Positions 1 to 11,665 of a stretch of 64,000 nt of DNA are shown here, piece by piece; position 1 is the stretch's first letter, and the number at the start of each line of letters is the position of its first letter. The notes under the pieces were generated by a model. The model saw only the letters and a list, made by a program, of their open reading frames with translations. It made no database searches and was not told where the DNA came from. The stretch is taken from positions 92,939,998-93,003,997 of the forward strand of contig OW121743.1 of the NCBI GenBank assembly GCA_933228675.1. The letters are read 5' to 3'. Source of the DNA: Stomorhina lunata. Lineage: Eukaryota > Arthropoda > Insecta > Diptera > Rhiniidae. Made by a program: the position numbers and the translations under genes.

Positions 1-810
1 ATATTAAATGGCTGGTGTTTGTGCTGTTGTATTTGTTAATACAGGGCGCACTTTGCCAAAGAAAATGTCATGGTACTTGTAATTCCAAAATAAAATGTAT
101 GTTTTCTGGTTTTGAAGAAATCCTTTTTTTCTTGTTATACCTTTTTTCGTTAGCGATTTGCTTTCTTTGTTTTAAACTTAATCACATAATAAATGTTCAC
201 GCATTACTTAATTTATGGTTATTACAAAAATATTGTATAACTAAAAAAAGCGACAAAACATAAAATGAAAAATTTAAATAAATGTATTGTTCTACAACAG
301 GAAAATGTTGAAAATAAATGGGAATTGTTAAGGAAATTAAGAGAAGAAATAAGAAATTAAATTTTTGAACACTTAATAAATTTTGAAACAAATTTAATTA
401 GAAGTTTTTTTTACGAAATTAAATGTTTTTTTTTTTTTTTTTTTTTAATTAAACATTTTGTTTATTTTAAGAAATCTCATTATAAATAATATTTATTTTA
501 AATGAGTTCTAAAAAAATTTTAAAAATACCTTAAATATCTGAAATAATTTAAATGTGAAAAAATAACCAAACCAGCCAATTTATTTTCACTAAAAGATTT
601 TAACCGACATCTTCTGAAAACAATATCAAATGCTTTTAAAAGGATAAATAACAAACAAACAATAAACCAGCCATAGCATAAGTAACTAAAAAAGGGAAAG
701 GTTTCCTATAGAAATATACACAAGTAAAAAGCTTTGGCTATAAACTACAAACTAAAAATTAAAAAATTATTTTATTATGCTCTACTCAACAAACTAAAAT
801 GATTTAGAAA
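1..810. other. AT-rich unique DNA, no gene seen
   Basis: The stretch is very AT-rich, with a long T run at about 426-446. The open frames at 15-263 (+) and 197-391 (-) overlap each other on opposite strands and have the F/L/K/N-rich composition expected of chance translation. I see no splice-framed coding segment, RNA gene or known repeat. Confidence 0.5.
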
Positions 811-1616
811 AAGTAAGAAAGTGCTATAGTCGGTTAAGCCCGACCATACGATACCCTTCACCACAAAGGTCAAAGGTGTTCTTATTCCTGCATGAAGACA
901 AATATTTGCTTAACTTTGCCATCAAACAAACATTTTCTCAAAACTTATATATTTAAGCTATTTTCGACATTTGGACTTATATGAGAGCTAAGGTCAAATG
1001 TGGACCGATTACCTCAAAATTTGGAAATTGATTACAATTTTTACAAAAATTATATATGCAAAAAATAAACTCATTATAATAATTACTCTTTATCTTCAGA
1101 TTTACGAGTTTTTTGGTAGTTTTTGTCTCATTTAGTGCGTTTTGACAGACAGAGTTTGTATGAGAGCTATGGTCAAATGTAGACCGATTTTAATGAGATT
1201 TGGTACACTGATTTTGGTTAACATAAGCAGTATTTGTTTTAAATTTCATAAAAAAATTTTGATATTTGTGGCTAAAATATCATTTCCGGAAAGTGGGACC
1301 TATGGGAGGTACTATAAATAATGAACTGATTTTGACGAATTTTATTAGCCATGGTCCCACTATCAAAAAAATTATCTGTGCCAAATTTTATCAAATTATC
1401 TTTAGAATTGCGACCTGGACTTTGATTACATGGTTTACATGTGGGTACAGCCTGTCAGCCAGCCAGCCGGACAGACAGACGGACGGACATCGCTAAATAG
1501 ACTCAGAATTCTATTGGTATACTAAAAGGTGGGTCTAAGACAAATATTTCTATGCGTTACATACATCAGCACAAACTTATAATACCCTATACACCTATAG
1601 TGCTTAAGGTTATAAA
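811..1616 (+). repeat. Dispersed repeat DR1, near full-length copy
   Basis: This is a copy of an interspersed repeat of about 800 bp that recurs at 4.4-4.8, 50.9-51.7 and 58.5-59.1 kb. It opens with a block containing GTCGG..CCGAC followed by ACCATACGATACCCTTCACC. It ends with a GACGGACGGAC-rich stretch (about 1465-1490), the block TTTCTATGCGTTACATACAT (about 1548-1567), and a run resembling ATACCC..CACCTATAGTG (about 1582-1605). The start and end contain loosely inverted ATACCCTT/AAGGGTAT motifs. No transposase is encoded, so the element looks non-autonomous. Its superfamily cannot be assigned from this window. Confidence 0.75.
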
Positions 1617-1892
1617 AACCTTGTAGCAAGCTTGCTAATACAAGTATTTAGCTTAGAAAAGTTATTATAAGAGATTTCCCACAACTTTTTACAAGCGAAC
1701 ATATTTTAGGCTTAGTTTTGTTAAGAAAATATAACAGTTATGAAATACTGTTTAATAAATACTTAGAATGACAATTGCTTTTTCACTTGCACAGATACTA
1801 ATTTAACAAGTATGATTGCAAATGACTTATTCTCGTAATAGTTTTGTAAGTGTTTCTCAGAAAGAAGTACAACTATTTGTTAAGCGAATCGA
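1617..1892. other. Short AT-rich spacer between DR1 and DR2
   Basis: Nothing recognisable lies between the two dispersed repeats. Confidence 0.4.
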
Positions 1893-2818
1893 TCATACTA
1901 CTCCACAAAAAGAAACTTTTTGTATTACAATTGACCACCACTTTTTTATTTGTTGTTGTCTTCTTATTATAAAAGCGGTAGAGATTTAAAATTCTAGGGA
2001 TACATTATTTTTTCATTCTTTTTTTACAAAATTTGCCATTTTTCATGAGGCTGATCCATTAATTTTATTATATCTTTAAAACGCGTTATTCGGTTTTATT
2101 GAAAATTACAGAATAAAATAGCAAATAAAAATATCTTTAAGTGCTTTTAAGATCATTTTTTGGAATGCTTAACTGATTCGGAGATATTTGGACTAAATTG
2201 TAAATTTTTTTTCTTTAAATTTAATTTTTTTTATTTTTTAAAAATTCATAAAAAACCGAAGATGATAAAAAATGTACCGTTTTCATTATAAGGTCACAAA
2301 ACTCTAAATGTTTCAAATTACTCATTTTCTGAAAATCTTTTCATAAACAGTGATTTTGTTAACGAAATAGTAAATGAAGTGAGTAGCAATGCCAAGTCTC
2401 ATTATAGTATTTTAAAAATTGTACCCGTTACTTAATTTTCACTTTATTATCAATAAAACCAACATTTATTCATGTATTTTCACGAAATAAGGCAAGTTTT
2501 TGATTTTTTACGAATTATTGAAAATTTTTTTTTTTTTACATTTTTAAATGAAAAACTTCACAACCGTAGACCATATGAAAAAATTGTCTTTTTAATGTTT
2601 TATCAAATTTTGTATTTAATCCGCCGGTGTTTCTTTAAACGATTTCAGATAAGCCGTTCCCAAGATATGGTAATATTAAAGCAACAACCTCTATGAAAAT
2701 CCGTAATTTTTAAAAAGAATAAAATTTTTTCTATAAAATTTTAAATTTGGGGTGTTTTAATGCATCGAAATTAAATAGCTAGACTTTAAAGTAATATTTT
2801 TTGTTGACCAGTGTTATC
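1893..2818 (+). repeat. Dispersed repeat DR2 with long imperfect terminal inverted repeats
   Basis: This segment matches, in inverted orientation, the sequence at about 50003-50690 plus 51654-51912. Shared landmarks include ACTACTCCACAAAAAGAAAC near the left end, AAGTGCTTTTAAGATC in the middle, and a block ending GGTGTTTT near the right end. The left part (about 1960-2170) and the right part (about 2560-2760) are also imperfect inverted repeats of each other; for example GAGGCTGATCCATTAA is mirrored by an ATGGTAATATTAAAGCA..CCTC block. That structure fits a MITE-like or fold-back non-autonomous DNA element. The 74-aa open frame at 2472-2696 lies wholly inside it and is not supported as a gene. 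Confidence 0.6.
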
Positions 2819-2826
2819 AAAAAAAT

Positions 2827-2937
2827 TGCGACCTGAAGCTGTTAGCTAGTCAGACAGACCGACGAGTGGATGACTAGTAGGTCGGTATATATAGAATATT
2901 TCTATGCGTTACATATATCAGCACAAATATCATATAA
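2827..2937 (+). repeat. DR1 3'-end fragment
   Basis: The fragment contains GCGACCTG, an AGTCAGACAGACCGACG-like stretch and ATTTCTATGCGTTACATA followed by TCAGCACAAA. These are the same ordered landmarks as the 3' end of the copy at 811-1616, with the intervening DNA reduced. Confidence 0.6.
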
Positions 2938-3169
2938 AATGAGTTTTGAATATGTCAGTTTTTTTAAGTGACTTTAGTTTTCGAGATATATTATTTTGAA
3001 AATTTGAGGTTCTTTTTTTATTCAAAATAACTAAACATAGATTTTCCTGTTTAGTTAGAACGATCGCTTAAATGTTTTAGAGATTCCAAGAAATATATGA
3101 AAAAAAGTTAAATGAGTATTGATTAAAGAGATGTAGAAACGACCCTGATCCATTTTTGTGAAAAGAAAA

Positions 3170-3765
3170 TATATTGCTGACTCCTAAAACTTCGAACTTA
3201 TCCTTAAAGTGCTGACTTACTCTAAAAATGCCGAGTCATACTAAAACTGTTGAATCATTCTAAAACTTATGACTCATAATAAAACTGATGATTCATTCTA
3301 AAATAGTTAAGTAACACTAAAACACCTCATTTATCCTAATACTACAGACTCATCCGAAAACTCCAGATTCATCCTTAAACTTTTGAGTCCTTCTAAAACT
3401 TCTTGTTCATCCTAAAATTGCTGAGTCACCATAAAACTGCTGACTCATCCGAAAACTTCCAATTCATCCAAAATATATTGAGTTATCCTTAAACTTATGA
3501 CTCATCCTTGAACTGCTGACTCACCCTAAAATTGCCTTCTCATACTCAAACTGCTCACACAGCTAAAACTGCTGACTAATGCTAAAAGTCTTGAGTCATC
3601 CTAAAATTATTGAGTTAGCCTGAAACTGTAGACTCACCAGAAAACTAACGAGTTATCCTAAAGCTGTTGAGTCATTATAAAACTTCTGACTCATCCTTAA
3701 ACTGTTTACTAATCCTAAAATAGCTGAGTTGTCAAGAACTGCTGACAATTAGAACTGATATATAC
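3170..3765. repeat. Degenerate ~19-bp tandem repeat
   Basis: Units resembling GACTCATCCTAAAACTGCT repeat about 30 times with heavy substitution and small length changes. Individual units are only loosely alike, so this is an old, decayed array. It is unrelated in sequence to the other arrays in the window. Confidence 0.75.
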
Positions 3766-4424
3766 ATCAAGTCGTACTGGTCTTCTATAACCGGTATATG
3801 TGTATATTAGGGTGACAATTTTTTGTATGAAGGAAAATGACATTTTCGATTTTTATAACTTTTTCTACGGAATATTATGACACTAAGTTTAAAAGTTTAG
3901 ATCTGAAAATTTGAGCCAAATCGGACGAACGTTCTACGGGCACGCATCGGGTCCAAAGTTTAAGAGCCCATTTGCATGGAGAAAAATGGGTTATTTTTTT
4001 GTTTTTGCGAAATTTAGAAAAAAAAACTAAATAATTTTTACAAGAAAAAATAATAGAATATTAAAGAGAACTAACTAACAGCTTTATTTCAAATCGTAAA
4101 AGACAAAAAACCATGAGGTAGTTTAAAAGTTATTGCAGTTTTCCCCCGAAAATTTATGTTCTTGAAAACGCGCCTAAGAATATGCACCAAAAATTTCAAA
4201 GTTAGACATGATTTATCATTTATCATTTGGCTCGTTACTAGTAAATAGTTCAGTTTTGTTTAAATATAATCAAATTTACTTAGTTTTTTTCATGTTGGAA
4301 AATTGTACATTTTTTTTAGGTCGTTTTCAAAAATCATTTTTTAATTTTTTGAAAATTTTGTTCAACAACTATTAAAAATTTAGAATTTGCTCTTCAGTGT
4401 GTTAAAACAGACAAATAGGACAAA
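3766..4424. repeat. Probable degraded interspersed repeat
   Basis: This is a patch of less AT-rich sequence (about 3766-3985) containing AGGGTGACAATTTTTTG and CGGACGAACGTTCTACGGGC. It directly precedes a reverse DR1 copy. The texture suggests transposon-derived DNA, but I see no second copy in the window, so this is a weak call. Confidence 0.3.
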
Positions 4425-4757
4425 TGGTCTACATTTGACCATAGCTCCCATACAAACTCTTCTGTCAAGACGCTCTAAATAAAACAAATTCAGTAAAACG
4501 CTCGCAAATCTGAAGATAATGAGAATTTTGAGTTAATTTTCTTCATATATAATTTGCATACAAAAAATTGCAATAACTGTAATCAATTTGGTAAATTTCG
4601 AGATAATCGGTTTACAGTTCGTCCTAGCTGTTATATAAAGAGTTGAGAAAATGTTATACAAGAAAAAGAACACCTTAGACTATACGATACCCTTGACCTT
4701 AGTGGTAAACGGTATCGTATGGTCGGGCTTGACCGACTGTAGCTCTTTCTTACTTGT
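4425..4757 (-). repeat. DR1 5'-half copy, reverse orientation
   Basis: Read on the minus strand, this begins with the DR1 head (CGGTCAAGCCCGACCATACG, at about 4710-4735 on the plus strand). It runs through the AACCGATTATCTCGAAATTT and CTCCCATACAAACT landmarks, then stops. The 3' half of the family is missing. Confidence 0.7.
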
Positions 4758-5219
4758 TTTATTATAGAGCAAATAAATGTGAACTAAGTTAAAGGGTTTT
4801 TATTAAATATGTAAGAATTTTGCCCTAATTCGTTGTAACAGATTCTATCCTCTTGGATAGTACGTACTAATAGTTTACCTTTTCCCATCAAATGTAAAGG
4901 GTCTGTTCCTATTTCAAAGAATTTTTTTTAAATTGATATTTCTATTGATTAAATAAACGGACTAATGGCAGATGGACACAGAATTTTTAGATTTTAAATA
5001 TTTAAAATATTTTTTAATTTTAAACGCTTATTGTCTGCCAAGTTAAATCATAGTTGAATGATTTACACAAAATTTTATTTATTAACTAAAGTGAAATTCT
5101 AAAATTGATATTTTTTAAACAATTCCTGTAAAGAATTATAAAAAACTCAATTTTTGTACAAAACATCACTGATCATATGCTAATGATTTTGCTCTAAATG
5201 TTATAGCTTTTAAGATTAT
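4758..5219. other. AT-rich spacer
   Basis: No coding, RNA or repeat structure is recognised. Confidence 0.4.
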
Positions 5220-5480
5220 TTTCCTGTTAGTAATACATTTTTGAAAAATTTCTTGTAAATTGTAAGTTTTCAAAAAATTTTTTTGAAAAATTTCTTAAAA
5301 ATTTTAAGTTTTCGAAAAATTTCGTAATAATAGGCATATTAGAAAATTTTTCTTTTATTTGTCCATTTTGGAAAAATTTCTATAAGTAGTAAATTTTGAA
5401 AACATTTTGAGTTTTCGAAAAATTTTCCTAAAAAGTGTAATTTTTTTTTTAAATTCCCTTAAAATAGTAAATTTACAAAA
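5220..5480 (+). repeat. Sparse degenerate S31-type units
   Basis: Scattered GAAAAATTTC and AGTAAATTTT pieces recur roughly every 28-45 bases without a clean period. They look like a decayed fringe of the same family that forms the large S31 arrays elsewhere. Confidence 0.5.
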
Positions 5481-5763
5481 AGTATACAAAATTGATTTTT
5501 AGCATAAAATAATGATCTTTGTTTTAATTCTGCCTATGAGAATTGGTATTTTTCTGTTGGCTTAACTTCCCCTTTTACGCAAAATCGTTTTAAATATGCT
5601 CTTAAATCTTTTGGCATGAGACAAAAGAAGCAACTAAAGGAAATGTTCATTGTTACAATAATAAAAAAAAAGCCAACTGAAGTCAATTGCAGATGGAAAA
5701 AAATTTAAAATATTTCGCGTTTTTTTCTTGTTGATTTTTCTACACTACATCAAAGGTAGGTAA

Positions 5764-5802
5764 GGCCATATATGGCCGTCATACGCCTTGCGCTTGGCGT
5801 AT
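5764..5802. repeat. Two adjacent perfect inverted repeats
   Basis: GGCCATATATGGCC (5764-5777) is a perfect 14-base palindrome. Four bases later come ATACGCC (5781-5787) and GGCGTAT (5796-5802), perfectly complementary 7-base arms around an 8-base loop. Such GC-rich paired motifs are exceptional in this AT-rich background. Confidence 0.6.
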
Positions 5803-5886
5803 TTTTAAAAGAACAAATTTTTAATTGACGCTTTATAAGCTTATTTTTGATGCTTTTGCAGGGCTTCTTGAGGCTATATGTGTTGA

Positions 5887-6069
5887 TCAATTATACCAGA
5901 AATCATCAGTAATTATATATGTGGAATAGGACCACAGGTAACATATGGGGGTACAGAAGTTTCATGGAATTTACCAGACATAGCAGTGCCAAAAGGCAAC
6001 CTTACGCACGCTAATGTAAATTGCCGTTTGGGAACTTTTGGTCCAGAGAAAAAACCAGAGAAAAATTAA
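5887..6069 (+). pseudogene. Coding-like segment, exon or gene remnant of unknown function
   Basis: An uninterrupted frame of 60 codons ends at TAA 6067-6069. It has no ATG near its start. Its composition is unlike the chance ORFs around it: balanced amino acids with G, P, T, V and W, and higher GC. The C-terminal half includes the strings YGGTEVSWNLPD and LTHANVNCRLGTFGPEK. Upstream, TTTTTGATGCTTTTGCAG (ending about 5860) resembles a splice acceptor. A different frame is open for about 22 codons just after it before a stop, so a frameshifted gene remnant is possible. I do not recognise the protein family. It could be a terminal exon, a decayed retrogene or part of an unrecognised transposon. 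Confidence 0.35.
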
Positions 6070-7208
6070 AAATTAGAAATTTGTTTATCTTCTTAATTAA
6101 AGTCGTGTTTAATTTATATTTTCTTAAGTCTCAATACTGATCATTCAATGAGGAGTCATGATCTTGTTGTAATCACTATAACTATTATACTACCATATTA
6201 TACCACCAAAAAGAAAGTTTGTGTATATATGTATGTACTAATATTTATCGAAATATTTATCTGATAATCGCCTTCAACTGAATAACTTTCTGAATAGTTG
6301 AAGTTATGTCTAAAGCCCATATAGACTGGCCATATCAGTTCATGTTCTCGGTTTTGGGGCTATAGTTATTGCAATTATTCAAAATCAATCACTTTTAAGA
6401 TAATTAATTTTAGCATTTTAGCGTTAATATACCAACAGATATAATTTTGTTTTCTTCCGTTTGTTAAGGGTATCTAATGTTCGCCTTTTCCTTCTAAAAC
6501 TCTAACTTGTTATTACTAAAGTGGTCAAAATAAAGTACAACGATTATAAAGTCAACAACATGCAATTGTCGGGAATAAAGTGAAGTGCAAAAAGAAACAA
6601 CAAAAACATGAACAAAAATAACAATCAAATGATTTAAGTAACTTCACACAAAAGAACAATTGAATGAATGACCCCTTTAAACAGAAAAAATCAGAGACAA
6701 TGGAAGTTTTATAATAAAACAAAAAAATAATAAACAAAAGTCTTTAAAATTCGCGTAAAAAAAGGGAAATTTAAATGAAAGAAGAAATAATGAATTAAGG
6801 GACCTCTGAACAATTTCACTGCAAAGCCTGATGACCAAATAAAGAGAACTTGAATTAAAAAAATAAAAATGTGGGAAATATGGAACAATCTAGGGAAATT
6901 TGTTTTGTCCATAAATATAAAAAAAACAGAAAAATTATATGAAAAACTAACAATGAACTTGAGGTAAAGGTAAAACATAGACAGACGGATTAATAAAAAA
7001 ACGACTGAGTTGACTAAATTTTCATTTTCTAGAAAACTAATATTTTTATTGTGCCAGAGTTTTTCTTTTAGAAGTTGTATTGCTTTTCCCTGGAAATGCA
7101 AAATTTGTTTTTATTGTTGAAATTATTTAGGGAATTTGAAGATAAATAAAACAAATTTTTAAGTAAACAATAATGAAAATCCTTTCATTTGTTACTAGAA
7201 AACCAAAT
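6070..7208. other. AT-rich DNA, no supported gene
   Basis: The longest frame here is 130 codons on the minus strand (6709-7101). It is dominated by F, L, I and Y, as expected from A-rich plus-strand sequence, has no recognisable motif, and is not called as a gene. Confidence 0.45.
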
Positions 7209-8395
7209 TAGGAAATTTTTTAAAAATTTCATATAAAAATAGGAAATTTTTTACAAATTTCCTACAAAAATAGGAACTTTTTAAAAAAATTACTACAAAA
7301 ATAGGAAATTTCCTACAAAAATAGGAAATTTCCTATAAAAATAGGAAATTTTTGAAAAATTTCCTATAAAAATAGGAAATTTTTGAAAAATTTCCTATAA
7401 AAATAGGAAATTTTTGAAAAATTTCCTATAAAAATAGGAAATTTTTGAAAAATTTCCTATGAAAATAGGAAATTTTTGAAAAATTTCCTATAAAAATAGG
7501 AAATTTTTGAAAAATTTCCTATAAAAATAGGAAATTTTTGAAAAATTTCCTATAAAAATAGGAAATTTTTGAAAAATTTCCTATAAAAATAGGAAATTTT
7601 TGAAAAATTTCCTATAAAAATAGGAAATTTTTGAAAAATTTCCTATAAAAATAGGAAATTTTTGAAAAATTTCCTATAAAAATAGGAAATTTTTGAAAAA
7701 TTTCCTATAAAAATAGGAAATTTTTGAAAAATTTCCTATAAAAATAGGAAATTTTTGAAAAATTTCCTATAAAAATAGGAAATTTTTGAAAAATTTCCTA
7801 TAAAAATAGGAAATTTTTGAAAAATTTCCTATAAAAATAGGAAATTTTTGAAAAATTTCCTATAAAAATAGGAAATTTTTGAAAAATTTCCTATAAAAAT
7901 AGGAAATTTTTGAAAAATTTCCTATAAAAATAGGAAATTTTTGAAAAATTTCCTATAAAAATAGGAAATTTTTGAAAAATTTCCTATAAAAATAGGAAAT
8001 TTTTGAAAAATTTCCTATAAAAATAGGAAATTTTTGAAAAATTTCCTATAAAAATAGGAAATTTTTGAAAAATTTCCTATAAAAATAGGAAATTTTTGAA
8101 AAATTTCCTATAAAAATAGGAAATTTTTGAAAAATTTCCTATAAAAATAGGAAATTTTTGAAAAATTTCCTATAAAAATAGAAAATTTTTGAAAAATTTC
8201 CTATAAAAATAGGAAATTTTTCAAAAATTTCCTAAAAATGTCTATAAAAGTAAGAAATTTTCGAAAAATTTTCTTCAAAAGTAAAATTTTTTTAAAAAAT
8301 ATATTTTAATAATACGAAATTTTTGAAAGATTTCTTATAAAAATAGTAAATTTTTGAAAATTTTTTTCCTCTAAAAAGTAAAATTTTTCAAATTC
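7209..8395 (+). repeat. S31 tandem array, 31-bp units, highly homogeneous core
   Basis: The 31-bp unit consists of GGAAATTTTT, one central base, the mirror arm AAAAATTTCC, and the linker TATAAAAATA. About 27 nearly identical copies lie between about 7340 and 8180, with only isolated substitutions (for example near 7457 and 8177). Both edges are degenerate. Each unit has perfect 10-base self-complementary arms, so the array could form regularly spaced hairpins. Here plus orientation means GAAAAATTTCCTATAAAAA reads on the given strand. Confidence 0.95.
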
Positions 8396-10004
8396 CGATT
8401 AATAGAAAAGTTTTGGAAAATTACAAATATGAACTTAAAAGCCCGACTTTGTGAAATTTAATTCAAATTTAATATAAAGTCTACAACAGTTACCATAAAT
8501 ATCGATCTATTAATAGACGTTGAATTAAATTTATTCAATTATTTTTGTATTTAGTCTTTAAATTTGTCATATCATATATTTTATTGTTCCCTTTGAGTCT
8601 ACAAAGATACTTATGGTAATAGAAATTTGGATAAAAAAACTCGAATTTCTATGACTAAAAAGGAAATATATCTGTAAATTTTCAATTTAAATTCCTATCA
8701 ATCTTAATGGTATGTTGTTTGTTATATTATATTACTACACATTTCGTTTAATTTAATTCTATTGTATGTAATTTTATTTTTATATTTGCAAAAATTTAGG
8801 CAATATTCTGGAAAAAAAGTAACGAGATTACTTGCATTACAGTTTTTTTGTGTTAATGGATATATTTTTTTGTTTCAATGTCAACCAAACAATAATAGAA
8901 AATTTACTGACAGTACGGTTTTGTTTAGGGTTTTTAAAGAATTTCATAAATTAAAATAACAGAAAATTATAAAACTGATATTTTGGCATATAAAAGGTTA
9001 AAAATAAAAATTCAATAAATATAATATTTAATTAAATGAAAATTTAATTGGGCTAAAATAATAATTTGGGATCAGTTGGAGTTATTGAAAGTAATTTAAA
9101 ATTTTTTTTAAAGAAAATTTTTTATATATTACGTATCGCTACTTTAATATAGAAAGGCCCTAAGTCGTTCTTCGTTCAAATTGCTTTTTAAAGCTTGATC
9201 TTATGTAATTTTTTAAAAATATTTTAACTTCAAAAAACATTATTATGGCATTAAATCCTTCAGAGAATTTAGTAAAAAAACAGCGTTTGAAAAATTTTTG
9301 TATCTTCAAAACTTAAGATTTTATTTAGTTTACTTCCCTCTCCTGTCATGAAAGAAAAATATTAGTTGGGGCTTTTCTATATTAAAGTAACGATATACAA
9401 ATATTTGTATACATGTGAACAACCACATTGAAATATGTATATCAATTTGCCTTTATTTATTAACTATTTAAATAAAAACTCTGCAATAAAACAAAAAATT
9501 AAATGTTAAATATTTAATATCTGAACCCCTTAAAGGTTTAAAAGTGGTTAAACAAACATAAATTTAAAACGAAAAAAAAGAAATAAAAAAATAATAAAAT
9601 GTTAAGTGCGGCATTTAACACCAAATTATATACTCATTTATTATTGTTGTGTTAATCGCATTACAGGGATAATTTCGCAAATACGACGGAAAAATTATAA
9701 ATAAATAAAACCTACGAACAAAAAATATTTGAAAAATATTTTATACTGGTTATTAAATGTTAAACATTTAAGTGCGATTTATTAAGAATACTTGTTATGA
9801 ATAATTCAGTAAAAAAATTAAATAAATATAAATATGGATTTAAATTAAACATGGAAAAAATTAAACAAATTTTATTAAAAAATGTTTGATTAAGCAAAAA
9901 ACGAAACGTATGATTGATTTTTAATTCATGTACGTATTAAATAATAATCATACGCACAAGGGGACAGAAGAACTTAAAGTAATTCCAAAAAATTATGCCA
10001 GAAA
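8396..10004. other. AT-rich DNA, no gene seen
   Basis: Only short frames are present (for example 8762-8959), with low-complexity composition. No RNA gene or known repeat is seen. Confidence 0.45.
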
Positions 10005-11665
10005 AAATAAATTTTCAAAAAATTTCCTCTAACAAGTAAATTTTTGAAAACTTTCCTATAAATAGTAAATTTTTGAAAAATTTTATATAAATAATAAATT
10101 TATGAAAAATTTTCTATTAAAAATTTCCTATGAAAAATTTTCTTACTAATAGTAAATTTTTGAAAAATTACCTAGAAATAGTAAATATTTGAAAATTTTT
10201 CTATACATAGCAAATTTTTGAAAATTTTCTTACAAATAGTGAATTTTTGAAAAATTTCTTATAAATAGTAAATTTTTGAAAAATTTCCTAAAAAAATAGT
10301 AAATTTTTGAAAAATTTCCTAAAAATAGTAAATTTTTGAAAAATTTCCTTATAATAGTAAATTTTGTAAAAATTTCCCAAAAATAGTAAATTTTCAAAAA
10401 AATTCCTAAAAATAGTAAATTTTTTAAAAAATTCCTATGAAAATAGTAAATTTTTAAAAAATTCCTATAAGAATAGTAAATTTTTAAAAAATTTTCCATA
10501 AAAATAGTATTTTTTTTAAATTTCCTATAAAAATAGAAAATTTTTGAAAAATTTCCTATAAAAATAGAAAAGTTTTGAAAAATTTCCTAAAAAAATAGTA
10601 AATTTTTGAAAAATTTCTTATAAAAATAAGACATTTTTGAAAAATTTCATATAAAACTAAGAATTTTTTTTAAAAATTTCCAATAAAAATAAGAAATTTT
10701 TGAAAATGTTCCTATTAAGATGAGCAATTTTTAAAAAATTTCCTATAAAAATAAGAAATTTATGAAAAAGTTCATATTTTTATATGAAATTTTTGGAAAA
10801 CTTCTTATAAAAAGAAGAAATTTTTCAAAAATTTTCTATAAAAATAAGAAATTTTTAAAATATTTCCTATTAAAATAGTAAATGTTTGAAAAACTTCCTA
10901 TAAAAATAGTAAATGTTTGAAAAATGTAACATTAAAATAGTCAATTTTTGAAAAATTTCCTTTAAAAATAGTAATTTCTTTAAACATTAAATATAAAAAT
11001 AGTAAATTTTTGAGAAATTTCATGTAAAAACAGTCAATTTTTTGATTTTTTTTTTTATAAAAATAGTAAATTTTTAAAAAATTTTATATAAATTTTCAAT
11101 TTACGAAAAAATTTCCTATTAAAAGTTAATTTTTTAAAAATTTTCTATAAAAATAGTAATTTTTTTTCCTATAAATAGTCAATTTTTAAATTTTTCTTTA
11201 AAAATTTTCTATATATATTAAATTTTTGAAAAAGTCCCTATAAAAATAGTAAATTTTTTGAAAAATTTTCTGTAAAAATAGTAAATTTTAAAATAATCTC
11301 CTATAAAAAATAGTAAATTTTTGAAAAATTTCCTATAAAAAGAGTGAATTTTTGAAAATTTTCCTATAAAAATAGTAAATTTTTGTAACATTTCCTATCA
11401 AAATTTTTGAAAAATTTCCAATATATAGTTAATTTTTGAAAAATTTCCTATAAATAGTCAATTTTCGAAAAATTTCTTATAAATAGTCAATTTTCGAAAA
11501 ATTTCCAATAAATAGTCAATTTTCGAAAAATTTCCTATAAATATCAATTTTATAAAAATTTCCTATTAATAGTAAATTTTCTAAAATTTTCTGATAAATA
11601 GTAAATTTGCTTAAAAAATTTTTTTAATAAAAAATTCCTATAAATAGTAAAATTAAGTAAAATAT
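10005..11665 (+). repeat. S31 tandem array, degenerate, plus orientation
   Basis: Units of AGTAAATTTTT, GAAAAATTTCC and TATAAAAAT recur at about 28-31 bp with many substitutions and small indels. Toward the right end (about 11395-11600) the units change to a 29-bp subtype containing ATAAATAGTCAATTTTCG. That is the exact reverse complement of the subtype in the minus-orientation arrays at 12490-13225 and 16304-17567. Confidence 0.9.

Noticed and set aside
6709..7101. Minus-strand frame of 130 codons
   Set aside because: F/L/I/Y-dominated composition expected from A-rich DNA; no motif, no splice or promoter context.
7209..8395. CRISPR-like regular repeats
   Set aside because: The units are contiguous tandem copies without unique spacers, and the context is a eukaryotic genome.
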